From G963662605 sp963667005 (lineage in GTDB: Bacteria > Bacteroidota > Ignavibacteria > Ignavibacteriales > Ignavibacteriaceae): 64,000 nucleotides of DNA. The notes under the pieces were generated by a model, which ran no database searches, was not told the DNA's origin, and saw only the letters and a program-made list of their open reading frames with translations. Positions 1-9,233 of the stretch are shown piece after piece (position 1 is the first letter of the stretch; every line of letters begins with the position of its first letter). The translations under genes and the position numbers were made by a program. The stretch is from assembly GCA_963667005.1 (NCBI GenBank), contig OY762937.1, positions 3,348,001-3,412,000 on the forward strand, in the 5' to 3' direction.

Positions 1-1333
1 GATCGAAAGTGCAGTGCACTTCCTTAATTTCACCGGTGGCTTCATCCTTAACAACACTTTCACATTTTACAATGTATGCGTAGCGAAGGCGGACTTCTTT
101 CCCCGGAGTAAGACGGAAAAACTTACTTGGCGGATTTTCCATAAAATCATCCTGCTCGATGAACAATTCGCGGGTAAATGTAACATTACGCACACCCATT
201 GAAGCATCTTCAGGATTATTAATAGCCTCGAGTTCTTCAACTTTATCTTCCGGGTAGTTTGTGATAACCACTTTCAATGGACGCAAAATCGCCATTACAC
301 GAAGTGCTTTTTTATTTAAATCTTCACGCACACAATTTTCAAGTAATGCTACATCAATGGTATTGTCTCTCTTTGCTACGCCTATGCGTTCTGCAAAATT
401 GCGGATTGATTCAGGAGTATACCCTCTTCTCCGTAAACCGGAAATGGTGGGCATTCTTGGATCATCCCATCCGGAGACTTTATTCTCTGTAACAAGCTGT
501 AAAAGTTTTCTCTTGCTCATCACCGTGTAAGATAAGTTCAACCGGGCAAATTCGATTTGCTGAGGATGATAAATTTCAAGTTTATCAATAAACCAATCAT
601 ACAATGGACGATGGTTTTCAAATTCCAGAGTACAGATAGAGTGAGTAATTCCCTCTATTGAGTCACAAAGTCCATGAGCCCAATCATACATTGGATAAAT
701 GCACCATTCGTTTCCGGTTCTATGATGTTCTGCTTTGAGAATTCTGTACATGATCGGATCACGCATATTGAGATTCGGCGATGCCATATCAATTTTGGCG
801 CGCAGTGTTTTTGAACCATCAGCAAATTCACCGTTTTTCATGCGGACAAATAAGTCCAAGTTCTCTTCAATTGAACGATTGCGGAAAGGACTGTCTTTAC
901 CGGGTTCAGTTAACGTTCCGCGGAATGCACGAATTTCTTCAGGAGTCGAATCATCAACATAGGCGAGACCTTTTTTGATAAGCTGAATTGCCCAATCGTA
1001 AATCTGACCGAAGTAATCGGAAGCGTAAAACATACGATCTTCCCAATCGAAGCCTAACCAGCGTACATCTTCCTGAATGGAATCAACATATTCGACATCT
1101 TCCTTGGTGGGATTCGTATCATCAAAGCGGAGATTTGTTTTACCTTTGTACTGTTGTGCCAATCCAAAGTTCAGGCAGATTGATTTTGCGTGCCCGATAT
1201 GCAAATAACCATTCGGTTCCGGAGGGAAACGTGTATGAACTCTTCCACCAAATTTATTCGTTTTTAAATCTTCATCTATTATCTCGTTGATAAAATTCAA
1301 CGGTCGTTCACTATTTTTTACTTCTTCTTCCAT
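1..1333 (-). CDS. glnS: Glutamine--tRNA ligase (3' end cut by window edge)
   Basis: Class I aminoacyl-tRNA synthetase that charges tRNA-Gln with glutamine in the cytoplasm. The minus-strand frame starts MEEEVKNSERP and has the HIGH signature in PEPNGYLHIGHAKS near residue 40, then RFDDTNP, and a KMSKS-like VMSKRKL further on. These positions and the spacing are typical of GlnRS rather than GluRS. About 444 codons are visible; the C-terminal anticodon-binding barrel continues past base 1. It lies 37 bases downstream of gltX on the same strand and is probably co-transcribed. Having both GlnRS and GluRS suggests direct glutaminylation rather than the Gat amidotransferase route, although Gat genes could exist elsewhere. 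Confidence 0.93.
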   Translation of the reverse strand, partial: MEEEVKNSERPLNFINEIIDEDLKTNKFGGRVHTRFPPEPNGYLHIGHAKSICLNFGLAQQYKGKTNLRFDDTNPTKEDVEYVDSIQEDVRWLGFDWEDRMFYASDYFGQIYDWAIQLIKKGLAYVDDSTPEEIRAFRGTLTEPGKDSPFRNRSIEENLDLFVRMKNGEFADGSKTLRAKIDMASPNLNMRDPIMYRILKAEHHRTGNEWCIYPMYDWAHGLCDSIEGITHSICTLEFENHRPLYDWFIDKLEIYHPQQIEFARLNLSYTVMSKRKLLQLVTENKVSGWDDPRMPTISGLRRRGYTPESIRNFAERIGVAKRDNTIDVALLENCVREDLNKKALRVMAILRPLKVVITNYPEDKVEELEAINNPEDASMGVRNVTFTRELFIEQDDFMENPPSKFFRLTPGKEVRLRYAYIVKCESVVKDEATGEIKEVHCTFD

Positions 1334-1370
1334 ACTGCTTCTAATTTTTTAATGTGAGCCGAAATCAAAT

Positions 1371-2828
1371 TTATTTTGTAATTGTTTGTGCTGCTTTACG
1401 AATACGGTTTACGGCCTCAGCCTGACCGATAATAACAACAATATCATATACACCTGGTCCGCCGCCAACTCCTGAAACCGCTAAACGAAGCGGATGAATG
1501 AGTTGTGCATGTTGAACCTGCAATTCTTCCGAAGCTTTATGCAGCGCCTGCTCAAAGTCTTCTTTTGTTGGCGAGGTCAACGCCTCAAAGTGATTAGCTA
1601 ATACTTCAAGATACCGCCCTGAATCCTCAGTCCATCTTTTTTTAATTACCGCCTCATCATAACTTTCCGGTGCGGCAAATAGATAAGCGCCGTTCTGCCA
1701 AATTTCCTGAATAAACGAAACTCTCGGAAGCATAGCTTCGATAATTTGCTTAAGCAATTCATCACCGTAGTGATTACCGGCAAAGGAAGATGTTACTAAG
1801 CTTTCTTTGAGGAGCTCAACCAACTCTGCAATGCTTTTTGAACGAAGATGTTCAGCATTGAGCCAGTTCAGCTTTTGTAAATCGAATACTGCCCCGGCCT
1901 TGTTGACTCTATCCAACGAGAAAGCGTCTATGAGTTCGTTCATGTGATAGAATTCTTTATCATCGCCGGCTGTCCAGCCAAGTAATGCGACGAAATTAAC
2001 TAAAGCATCTTTTAAAAATCCTTTTGAACGGTAATCTTCGACTGCGACATCACCTTGCCGCTTGCTCAGCTTGGAGCGGTCCGGATTGAGCAGCAGAGGC
2101 AAGTGCGCAAATTTCGGTATCTCCCATCCTAATGCTTCATACAACATAACGTGTTTAGGAGTGGAAGAAAGCCACTCCTCGCCACGAATTACATGAGTGA
2201 TGGCCATTAGATGGTCATCTACAACATTGGCGAGATGATAGGTCGGAAATCCGTCACTCTTCAGCAAAACCTGGTCATCAATTACGTCGCTTGAAAACTC
2301 GATACGTCCGCGAATCATATCATCGAACGCAATCGTTTTTCCCGGTTCGACATTCAACCTAATAACGTAAGGCATGCCGGAGTCTAACTTTTCGCGTATT
2401 TCTTCTTGGGAAAGGCTGAGACAATGTTTATCATATTTCGGCTGCCCGCCGTTCTTTTCAATTTCCTTACGCATAACATCAAGGCGCTCGGCGGTACAGA
2501 AACAGTAATATGCTTTTTTCTGTTCGACCAGATGGAGAACGTAATCTTCATATATCGGCAATCTTTCCGATTGCAGATATGGGCCGCACTCTCCTTCTTT
2601 GCCCGGACCTTCGTCGTACGTTAAACCGCACCACGCAAGCGAATTAATAAGGTTTTCTACAGCACCTTCAACATAGCGCTTCCGGTCTGTGTCTTCAATT
2701 CGTAAAATGAATGCGCCGTTATTCCTTTTGGCAAAGAGGTAGTTATATAATGCGGTGCGTAAACCGCCAACATGTAAGTAGCCGGTTGGACTTGGTGCAA
2801 ACCGGACTCTTGGAGTTTCGTTAATCAT
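1371..2828 (-). CDS. gltX: Glutamate--tRNA ligase
   Basis: 485-residue class I synthetase that attaches glutamate to tRNA-Glu; the product also feeds C5 tetrapyrrole synthesis, for which hemL is present at 21222-22511. The N-terminus has the HIGH-equivalent PSPTGYLHVGGLRTALYN, followed by RIEDTDR, and the KMSKS-equivalent is KLSKRQGD near residue 245. Length matches bacterial GltX. The start at MINETPRVRFAPS sits directly before the first conserved block, so it is well supported. The hybrid sensor gene ends 30 bases upstream on the same strand. Confidence 0.96.
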   Translation of the reverse strand: MINETPRVRFAPSPTGYLHVGGLRTALYNYLFAKRNNGAFILRIEDTDRKRYVEGAVENLINSLAWCGLTYDEGPGKEGECGPYLQSERLPIYEDYVLHLVEQKKAYYCFCTAERLDVMRKEIEKNGGQPKYDKHCLSLSQEEIREKLDSGMPYVIRLNVEPGKTIAFDDMIRGRIEFSSDVIDDQVLLKSDGFPTYHLANVVDDHLMAITHVIRGEEWLSSTPKHVMLYEALGWEIPKFAHLPLLLNPDRSKLSKRQGDVAVEDYRSKGFLKDALVNFVALLGWTAGDDKEFYHMNELIDAFSLDRVNKAGAVFDLQKLNWLNAEHLRSKSIAELVELLKESLVTSSFAGNHYGDELLKQIIEAMLPRVSFIQEIWQNGAYLFAAPESYDEAVIKKRWTEDSGRYLEVLANHFEALTSPTKEDFEQALHKASEELQVQHAQLIHPLRLAVSGVGGGPGVYDIVVIIGQAEAVNRIRKAAQTITK

Positions 2829-2858
2829 TTTCTTATATGTAAATCCGTTAAAGAATAG

Positions 2859-5213
2859 TTAGCTACTGAATTTCATAGATGTATAATGTTTTACTTTCTC
2901 TATGAATTCCTGACTATCAATCGGTTTCGGAATATAATCAGTCGCTCCTGCCTCGAGGCATTTTTCACGATCGCCTTTCATGGCAAACGCCGTTAATGCA
3001 ATCACCGGAGTTTCTTTGTACTCAGGAATCTGCCTGATTCTTTCGGTTGCTTCAAACCCGTTCATCACAGGCATCTGCATATCCATAAGAATCAAATCGA
3101 ACTCATGCTGTTTCACTTGTTCGATGGCTTCAGCACCGTTTTCAACAACTATAACATTATTAAAACTATTCTTCTTGAGAAGACGAGTTACTATGATTTG
3201 TGAGTGTTTATAATCCTCAACCAATAATATTTTCGGCGAATCTGCTTCTGTTTTCATCTCTTCCGGCGGTGTCGGCTGTTCATATCTATTGATCATCGCG
3301 TTGATAGTATCCGCGAGATCCTCTATTTTAGTACTTCGTTTGCTTAACAATTCCGTGAATAAGCCGTCGATTTTTTGGAGATCTTCTTCAAAGTTCTCTT
3401 TTCCGGTGTAAATGATAATCGGGAGGTTAGCAAATTTCGGTGACGTTTTAATTAGTTTAATCAATTCAAAACCATTGATGTCTGGCATATCAAGGTCAAT
3501 AATCGCCAAATCCAAAGGTATGTCTTTAATCAAGTCCATAACCTTTATTGATTTCGATTCAGCTATTGCGTTGAAGCCAACCGACTCGATTGCACTTTTC
3601 ACGAGATTCAAAGTCGGAACGTCGTCATCAACACAAAGGATATTGGAATCTTTTTTCAATTTATAACTGGTCAATACTTCAACCAGGTCTTTGTATCTGA
3701 TCGGCTTAACAAAATATTCTACGGCGCCCATCATAAATGCTTTTTGCTGCTCAGCTTCTACCGAGCAAACAATAACCGGTGTGAAGCGGCTATGTTCGTC
3801 CTCACGGATTTTTTTCAGCAATTCGAGTCCGTTGATATCAGGAAGAATAATATCCATGATGACGGCAAGATATTTTTCTTTTTGCAGCATCTGGAAGGCT
3901 TTAACGCCCGAATTTATAATAAGCGGTTCATAACCCCACTTGTTCAAATAGTTGCTCAATAATTTTGACGTAGCATAGTCGTCTTCAATTACGAGTACTT
4001 TATTCTTTCCTTCAATTCTCGGGAGTGCACCGATCTTCGCTTCAATCGGATTGAGAGACTCATAAGGAATGCTAAATGTAATTGCAATACCTTTGGCCTG
4101 TGAAGATGCGACTTCAAGCGTACCGCCGAGTGCATCAAGAAAACGCTTCGCAAGAGGCAGGCTTAACACAGTAACCTGCGAATTTTTCATTGATTTCAAA
4201 TCAAGAATTGCCGTACCATTAAAAATGTTAACCAAGTTCTGAATAGGAAGTATGGTGCCCTTATTTGTCATACGGACAACGATCTTACCCTGAGCGCCTA
4301 CTGAAACAGAAATATGTATCTTCCCTGCTTCAGTAATATTTACTAAAAACTGAGTAAACTGCTGAAGAATATATTTGATCTTAATGACATCTGATTTTAC
4401 ATTCTCAGGAATTGATTTATCAATCTGTTTTTCGATGGTTACACCAGCCGGCAAAGTCTTTGGAGAAAATTGCGCAAGTACTTCGTCTACGACATCATTC
4501 ATCTGCACGAGCGATGTATTATATGCCAGTATCCCCGCTTCGGATTTCGAGTAATCCACAAAATCATTGATCAGGGAGAGCATCTTCTGTGCATTCTCTT
4601 TCAACGTTTTTACATACTCGGATTGGGCAGATGTTAATTTTTCGTCGCTCAGTAAAGATGCGAATCCGACAATGCTGTTTGTCGGTGTTCTAAACTCATT
4701 TGCTGCCTCTACAATAAACTTACCGAAAGAAGCTTTTTCATGAATATTCTTGGTATCCAATGATTCAAGCGCACTTAATAAAAACTGACCTGTAATTTTG
4801 AAGAAATCTTTTTCTACTGGAGTAAATGGAGTTTTATTTGTCAATTTTAAGAAATACCGCTCATTTTCGCTTACGACCAGGTTTAAACAACATTCATGAA
4901 AACCGGCTTCAGCCGAATGAATTTCACAATTCGGGTTGGATAAAAATTCAAAATTTTCAGCTTCTTTTTTAAGTAATTTGCAGGTTGAACAATCATAAAC
5001 GGAGTGCATCTGAAGAGTCTTTTTTGCGGAAGCTGACTTACCGACAAGAAACAGTTTCTTACTTTCATTTACCTTAAAAACTACAGCTGAATAAAATTGA
5101 AATTCTTCACATATAAATTCGCAAAACTGTTCAAAAAACTCGGGAGTCCCCTTCCCGGCCATTACCCTCAAGTCATTGAATCGAGAGATAAATTTAAGAT
5201 TTGACGTTAACAT
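2859..5213 (-). CDS. Hybrid histidine-kinase-like protein with three receiver domains; degenerate kinase core
   Basis: 784 residues, no transmembrane segment seen, so cytoplasmic. Order: a GAF-like N-terminal region (about 10-150) containing a cysteine-rich stretch (DCSTCKLL, then FHECCLNL); a HisKA/HATPase region (about 160-390); and three receiver domains (about 405-515, 525-640, 665-780). Each receiver keeps its acidic pocket and phospho-acceptor Asp (VIMDIILPD, AIIDLDMPD, ILMDMQMP). In the H box, usually S-H-E-x-R-T-P, the sequence reads ANEFRTP: the phosphorylated His is Asn172. The ATP-binding N and G1 boxes are also eroded (FTQFLVNITEAGKI; MTNKGTILP). It is probably a pseudokinase or phosphorelay scaffold. 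The OmpR-type gene at 5954 is nearby but on the other strand. Confidence 0.85.
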   Translation of the reverse strand: MLTSNLKFISRFNDLRVMAGKGTPEFFEQFCEFICEEFQFYSAVVFKVNESKKLFLVGKSASAKKTLQMHSVYDCSTCKLLKKEAENFEFLSNPNCEIHSAEAGFHECCLNLVVSENERYFLKLTNKTPFTPVEKDFFKITGQFLLSALESLDTKNIHEKASFGKFIVEAANEFRTPTNSIVGFASLLSDEKLTSAQSEYVKTLKENAQKMLSLINDFVDYSKSEAGILAYNTSLVQMNDVVDEVLAQFSPKTLPAGVTIEKQIDKSIPENVKSDVIKIKYILQQFTQFLVNITEAGKIHISVSVGAQGKIVVRMTNKGTILPIQNLVNIFNGTAILDLKSMKNSQVTVLSLPLAKRFLDALGGTLEVASSQAKGIAITFSIPYESLNPIEAKIGALPRIEGKNKVLVIEDDYATSKLLSNYLNKWGYEPLIINSGVKAFQMLQKEKYLAVIMDIILPDINGLELLKKIREDEHSRFTPVIVCSVEAEQQKAFMMGAVEYFVKPIRYKDLVEVLTSYKLKKDSNILCVDDDVPTLNLVKSAIESVGFNAIAESKSIKVMDLIKDIPLDLAIIDLDMPDINGFELIKLIKTSPKFANLPIIIYTGKENFEEDLQKIDGLFTELLSKRSTKIEDLADTINAMINRYEQPTPPEEMKTEADSPKILLVEDYKHSQIIVTRLLKKNSFNNVIVVENGAEAIEQVKQHEFDLILMDMQMPVMNGFEATERIRQIPEYKETPVIALTAFAMKGDREKCLEAGATDYIPKPIDSQEFIEKVKHYTSMKFSS

Positions 5214-5490
5214 GCTACAAAAACTTTACGTAATTATTGAGATACGCCAAATATATGAAAAAATGGCACATAAATAAAACTTTTGGCAAAGTAATTAATC
5301 GCTTTAGTTTACTTAAACGGCGTAGAATTTCCATCCGATAAACCGCATTGGATCCCAAATATTAATATTTTTTAATAAAAATTTTTTGTTTGGCCGGAAT
5401 AGCGAGACAAGTTTTTTACTACTTTATCTTAAGAAGATATTTAAAATTCTATCTTCAGGAATTTATTACAACATAAACTTTGGAGTTTTT
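5214..5490. other. Divergent intergenic region
   Basis: AT-rich spacer between the hybrid sensor gene (leftward) and the Lys/Ala-rich secreted protein gene (rightward). It should hold both promoters, but I could not pick a convincing pair of promoter boxes. A GGAG Shine-Dalgarno at 5482-5485 precedes the rightward gene. No ORF or RNA gene was recognised here. Confidence 0.4.
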
Positions 5491-5898
5491 ATGAAAAAAC
5501 TATTTGCTTTATTGATCATTGCCGGAATCATGACATCAGGCGTACTTGCACAAACTGACATGATGAAGAAAAAGGATGCCGCTGTAAAAGCCGCTACAAC
5601 AAAAGTTGAAGCTAAAGCCGACAAGGCAGTAAAAAAAGCTGATGACAAAGTTAAAGCATCGGCTGATAAAGCTGTAAAAAAAGCTGACGAAAAAGCTGAT
5701 AAGGCAAAGGACAAAGCAGTAAAAGCTAAGGATAAAACAGTTAAGGCAGTAGATAAGGCCAAAGTCGAAAAAGAAAAAGTTGTTAAAAAAGCCGATAAAG
5801 CCGCCGACAACGCAGCAGTAAAAGCTGACAAAGCTGTTAAAGTTGCAAAAGACAAACATAAAAAAGTTAAAGAAGCAGCTAAAGAAGTAACGAAGTAA
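5491..5898 (+). CDS. Secreted Lys/Ala-rich repetitive protein, histone H1-like composition
   Basis: 135 residues. The start at MKKLFALLIIAG is chosen because GGAG at 5482-5485 precedes it at good spacing and it opens a clean signal peptide ending near VLAQ. A longer in-frame reading from 5386 would bury that signal. The mature part is almost entirely Ala, Lys, Asp and Val in imperfect 7-11 residue repeats (ADKAVKKADDKV and variants), predicting one long charged amphipathic helix. It has no Cys, Trp or aromatic core. Composition resembles histone H1 or apolipoprotein-like repeats, but the signal peptide points to the envelope. Function unknown; it might bind anionic polymers or lipids. A hairpin terminator follows directly. 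Confidence 0.75.
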   Translation: MKKLFALLIIAGIMTSGVLAQTDMMKKKDAAVKAATTKVEAKADKAVKKADDKVKASADKAVKKADEKADKAKDKAVKAKDKTVKAVDKAKVEKEKVVKKADKAADNAAVKADKAVKVAKDKHKKVKEAAKEVTK

Positions 5899-5922
5899 TC
5901 CGCTATTTATTAAAATTTATTA

Positions 5923-5950
5923 AAAAAGGAGGGTTTTTACTCTCCTTTTT
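5923..5950 (+). terminator. Rho-independent terminator after the Lys/Ala-rich gene
   Basis: A 9-bp stem (AAAAAGGAG at 5923-5931 with CTCCTTTTT at 5942-5950) closes a 10-base loop and ends in a T run. It lies between the secreted repeat protein and the response regulator, so the two genes are probably separate transcripts, or readthrough is partial. Confidence 0.7.
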
Positions 5951-5953
5951 ATT

Positions 5954-6637
5954 ATGTTGGAAGATATGAAATTACTATTAGTCGAAGACGAAAAAAAGGT
6001 TGCCTCTTTCATTAAGAAAGGGCTTGAAGATGAATTCCATACTGTTGACATCGCCCACAATGGCAATGAGGGCAGTGCAATGGCTCAGCAAAAAGAATAT
6101 GATCTCATTATTCTGGATATAATGCTGCCTTATAAAGATGGAATCACTGTTACAAAGGAGTTGCGTGCTGAAAAAATCACAACCCCTATACTGCTGCTTA
6201 CTGCAAAAGACAAGGTGCAAGATAAAGTGGAAGGGTTGGATGCCGGAGCTGATGACTATCTTACAAAACCATTCGATTTTGAAGAACTCATCGCCCGCGT
6301 ACGCGCCTTGCTTAGAAGAACTGAGAATGAAAAAAATCTTATTTTAAAGATTAAGAACCTCCTTCTCGATACGCAAACACACAAGCTCAAAATCGGCAAC
6401 GATGTCATAGATCTTACCCCAAAGGAATATTCAATTCTTGAATTCCTTATGAGAAATAAAAATAAGGTGGTCTCGAGAACGAAACTTACACAGCATGTTT
6501 ATGAGTATAATTTCGATCCCGATACAAATGTGATTGATGTCTATATCAACAAACTCCGCAGCAAAATTGAAAGCGATTCCGGCAAGGAAATCATTCAAAC
6601 AGTTCGCGGCGTTGGCTACATCATTAAAGACGAATAG
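5954..6637 (+). CDS. OmpR/PhoB-family response regulator
   Basis: 227 residues: receiver domain (about 5-118) with the acidic pair in VEDEKK, phospho-acceptor Asp in LIILDIMLPYKDG, conserved TAKD and the KPF lysine, followed by a winged-helix DNA-binding domain (about 130-225) with the usual DVYINKLRSKIE and VRGVGYII signatures. It should act as a DNA-binding transcription factor when phosphorylated. No intact histidine kinase gene is adjacent; the hybrid protein at 2859-5213 lacks the phospho-acceptor His, so the partner is probably elsewhere. An alternative ATG at 5966 (MKLLLVED) is as plausible as the one at 5954. Confidence 0.93.
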   Translation: MLEDMKLLLVEDEKKVASFIKKGLEDEFHTVDIAHNGNEGSAMAQQKEYDLIILDIMLPYKDGITVTKELRAEKITTPILLLTAKDKVQDKVEGLDAGADDYLTKPFDFEELIARVRALLRRTENEKNLILKIKNLLLDTQTHKLKIGNDVIDLTPKEYSILEFLMRNKNKVVSRTKLTQHVYEYNFDPDTNVIDVYINKLRSKIESDSGKEIIQTVRGVGYIIKDE

Positions 6638-6661
6638 TTTTTACTTTTTCGATTTAAAATG

Positions 6662-6690
6662 AAAAGACCGCCTTGAGGCGGTCTTTTTTT
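6662..6690. terminator. Bidirectional terminator between convergent genes
   Basis: An 11-bp perfect stem (AAAAGACCGCC at 6662-6672 with GGCGGTCTTTT at 6677-6687) has a TTGA loop and a T run on both strands. It separates the rightward response regulator from the leftward CotH gene and should stop both transcripts. Confidence 0.9.
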
Positions 6691-6706
6691 GTATTATAAC
6701 CTGTTT

Positions 6707-9043
6707 TTATTTCAGAAGCTGAAGTTTAATACTCTTCATGCCCTCATTTGTTTTCAGTACTGCAAAATAAACTCCGGAAGCGAGATTGCGCCCCGAAAAC
6801 CTTACCGAATGTTCCCCTGCTGTCTGTAATCCTGAAACCAAAGTACCGATTTCATTCCCAACGATATCATATACTTTCAAAGTTACAATACCACTCCCTG
6901 TTAGCGAGTAAGTGATCATGGTTTCCGGGTTGAACGGATTGGGATAATTTTGCTTCAATGAAAACTCTTTTGCAATAATCGGTTCCTTAATTTCCGTAAC
7001 TAAATTAGCAGCGCCGGGAGTGGGGCTAAGACTTTTCCAGGTCGTACCACCATCAGGATATCTACCGTACGAAATATTCGTCGTTTGAGGACCAAAAGTA
7101 ATTGAGTCAATAATTGTACTGCCGTTAGTATCAACAAGAGCAATATACTCACCTGATTTGCTGAGCTTGAAACCGGCGTGCAAAGCGCCCTGCGCAGGCT
7201 GTTCATCACACCATATCACAATAAATGCACCCGGAGCCAACGGAAGTGATGTACTGCCGAATCTCCATTTTTTCAAATTTGACGCGTTATCCGTAAGATA
7301 TTTATTTGCCAAATCAATAGTGTTATCGGTTGGATTGTATAATTCAACCCAATCGTCAAACTCACCAGCACCATCGGGATACATTGTATTGTCTGCCAAA
7401 AACTCGTTAACCACAATATGTGAAGACGGGCTTACAGCTTTTACGCTAATCGGACTCCTGCGAGGATATGTCTGTGCAACAGAAGTGCTATCTGTGGCAA
7501 CTACAGTAATAGTTCCACTGCCCTGAAATCCTAATGGTGGTATTGTACCGACATATCGGTCATAGTCTTCCGGATTTAAAGAGTTGCTGACCGGTGAATA
7601 TTGCATCGGATATGTCTGCGAGGTTCCGGAACCGGCAGGTGTATATTTTATGGCAACCGATTTTAAACCCGATTCATCAAAGGCATACGCAGTTACCTTA
7701 ATCGAATCCGTAGGCAGAGGGCTTTTAGTATTCAACGAGATATTATATACCAATGGATTTGCAGTCTGGAATGAAATCTGTGAAGATGTTGCTGTATTTC
7801 GAAGATTTATATACTGCTTCAATCCGTTTTTAACATGCTGATTCGAAAATGACGATGCTGAATAAGAATTTGTAAACTGATCTACAGTGAAGCCATAGTC
7901 CTTGGTTCTGAACGTATCTGCAATAGCAGCAGTTGTTATCATGCTCTTCAATGAATCAATATGAGGCTCCCAGTTGCTCAGCTTAAAAACCTTATCGTTG
8001 ATCAACCGCATATAATGTGTATAGAGATTCCTGTATTGTTTATTCGCTATGAATTTATCAGCAAGCGGACGGGATCCGGATGAGGCTTTATTCCAGCTAT
8101 AGATATTCGAACTTGACCAGGTTACTCCAAACCAGTCAATTCCATATGCATTATCTTCATCATAAGGAATAATGTGGAAGATACCCTTTGCCGGTTCATG
8201 ATAGAGGTAGTAATTGTTCATCAGCGACCAATAGGAGTCCCAGCTGCCAACTTCAACATGCAGAGCTAAATACTTTGCAACTTCTTGTAATGCAATCAGA
8301 TCCTCTAATGAATCAGGCAGTGCGGCATCAGAAATGTTATTCAGAACATTGATAAGCCTTACTAATTTGGTAAAGTCTTGAACATTGTCATTCGTTTTAA
8401 GTTCATAAGCAGGCACACCGTTATTGTCGAGTTTTCTATAAAGCGATGTATCACTCCCCAGCCACTTCAAATCGGCGGGATATAAACACTTCCATAAATT
8501 ACCTGAGAAATCCCGGTAATTCTTTTTCAAAAACTCATCATCTATCTGCTCAACTGAAATATATAGCCCGTAATAAGCTCCGTTAATGTAAACCTGTATA
8601 TGGCTTGCACGGCTTCCAATGATGCCGATCTTTTTTGATAGGTCAAAGGTCAATTTGCTGCGAATGATTGACGGATCGTTGTGCTCGCCGTTCAGATTCA
8701 AATCTTTAACCCCGTGAAATGTTCTGCCTTTGATAAAGGAATTAAACTCGACCTTAAAAGACTTTTTGCCGGCATTGCGGGAAGTATTGCCTCTCAGGCG
8801 AAAACCGACAGAGTCCACAGTCTCATCAAACCAGACATTTTTGAAGTGGACAGTCGCAACATGCTCGGAATCGCTTGAAGGATTATCGTAAATGAATTTG
8901 AGACTAGCAGGTGCAATTGTTATATCTATGCGGGCAAGAATGGAATCGTTATATACCTTCCAACTGTCATCCGATGTTTGGGCTTTTACTCCGAATGTGA
9001 GTAAAGTAAAACTAAATACGAGTAACAACTTCCTGAAGAACAT
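6707..9043 (-). CDS. Secreted CotH-family protein with lamin-tail domain and T9SS sorting domain
   Basis: 778 residues. Order: signal peptide (1-21, ending KAQ), CotH domain (about 35-340), a linker with Ig-like character, a lamin-tail domain (about 545-660; VVNEFLADN, DDWVELYNPTD) and a C-terminal T9SS type A sorting domain with QNYPNPFNPET and SGVYFAVLKT. CotH proteins are kinase-like; conserved features seen include HNDPSIIRSKL, SVEQIDDEFL and the acidic PYDEDNAYG. The family includes a spore-coat protein kinase, but the substrate here is unknown. It should be exported through the outer membrane and be surface-attached or released. The gene is monocistronic, bounded downstream by the terminator at 6662-6690 and upstream by a divergent gene. 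Confidence 0.9.
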   Translation of the reverse strand: MFFRKLLLVFSFTLLTFGVKAQTSDDSWKVYNDSILARIDITIAPASLKFIYDNPSSDSEHVATVHFKNVWFDETVDSVGFRLRGNTSRNAGKKSFKVEFNSFIKGRTFHGVKDLNLNGEHNDPSIIRSKLTFDLSKKIGIIGSRASHIQVYINGAYYGLYISVEQIDDEFLKKNYRDFSGNLWKCLYPADLKWLGSDTSLYRKLDNNGVPAYELKTNDNVQDFTKLVRLINVLNNISDAALPDSLEDLIALQEVAKYLALHVEVGSWDSYWSLMNNYYLYHEPAKGIFHIIPYDEDNAYGIDWFGVTWSSSNIYSWNKASSGSRPLADKFIANKQYRNLYTHYMRLINDKVFKLSNWEPHIDSLKSMITTAAIADTFRTKDYGFTVDQFTNSYSASSFSNQHVKNGLKQYINLRNTATSSQISFQTANPLVYNISLNTKSPLPTDSIKVTAYAFDESGLKSVAIKYTPAGSGTSQTYPMQYSPVSNSLNPEDYDRYVGTIPPLGFQGSGTITVVATDSTSVAQTYPRRSPISVKAVSPSSHIVVNEFLADNTMYPDGAGEFDDWVELYNPTDNTIDLANKYLTDNASNLKKWRFGSTSLPLAPGAFIVIWCDEQPAQGALHAGFKLSKSGEYIALVDTNGSTIIDSITFGPQTTNISYGRYPDGGTTWKSLSPTPGAANLVTEIKEPIIAKEFSLKQNYPNPFNPETMITYSLTGSGIVTLKVYDIVGNEIGTLVSGLQTAGEHSVRFSGRNLASGVYFAVLKTNEGMKSIKLQLLK

Positions 9044-9233
9044 ATGTTGACATTCTTATTATGAATAATTCCTAATGAGAAATATACTTTATCCGATGAC
9101 CAATTCATACAGAAAAAAGTAAACAAATTCGCCATTAAAGTTAATGGAAATGACCGCCTTGAAAAATTGTTTATAGATGCGATATTCGATATATTTTAAA
9201 GTTGAAAATTATAAATATAGAATCAGAGATATT

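Noticed and set aside
5466..5859. Two long leftward frames opposite the Lys/Ala-rich gene.
   Set aside because: They mirror the biased codons of the repeat gene; the rightward frame has a ribosome site and signal peptide, the leftward frames have neither.
2859..6637. The hybrid sensor and the OmpR-type regulator as a cognate two-component pair.
   Set aside because: They are on opposite strands, separated by another gene and a terminator, and the sensor lacks the phospho-acceptor His.
9177..9233. Longer N-terminus for the YchF-like protein.
   Set aside because: The 19 extra residues are not typical, and the family starts directly at the G1 strand.
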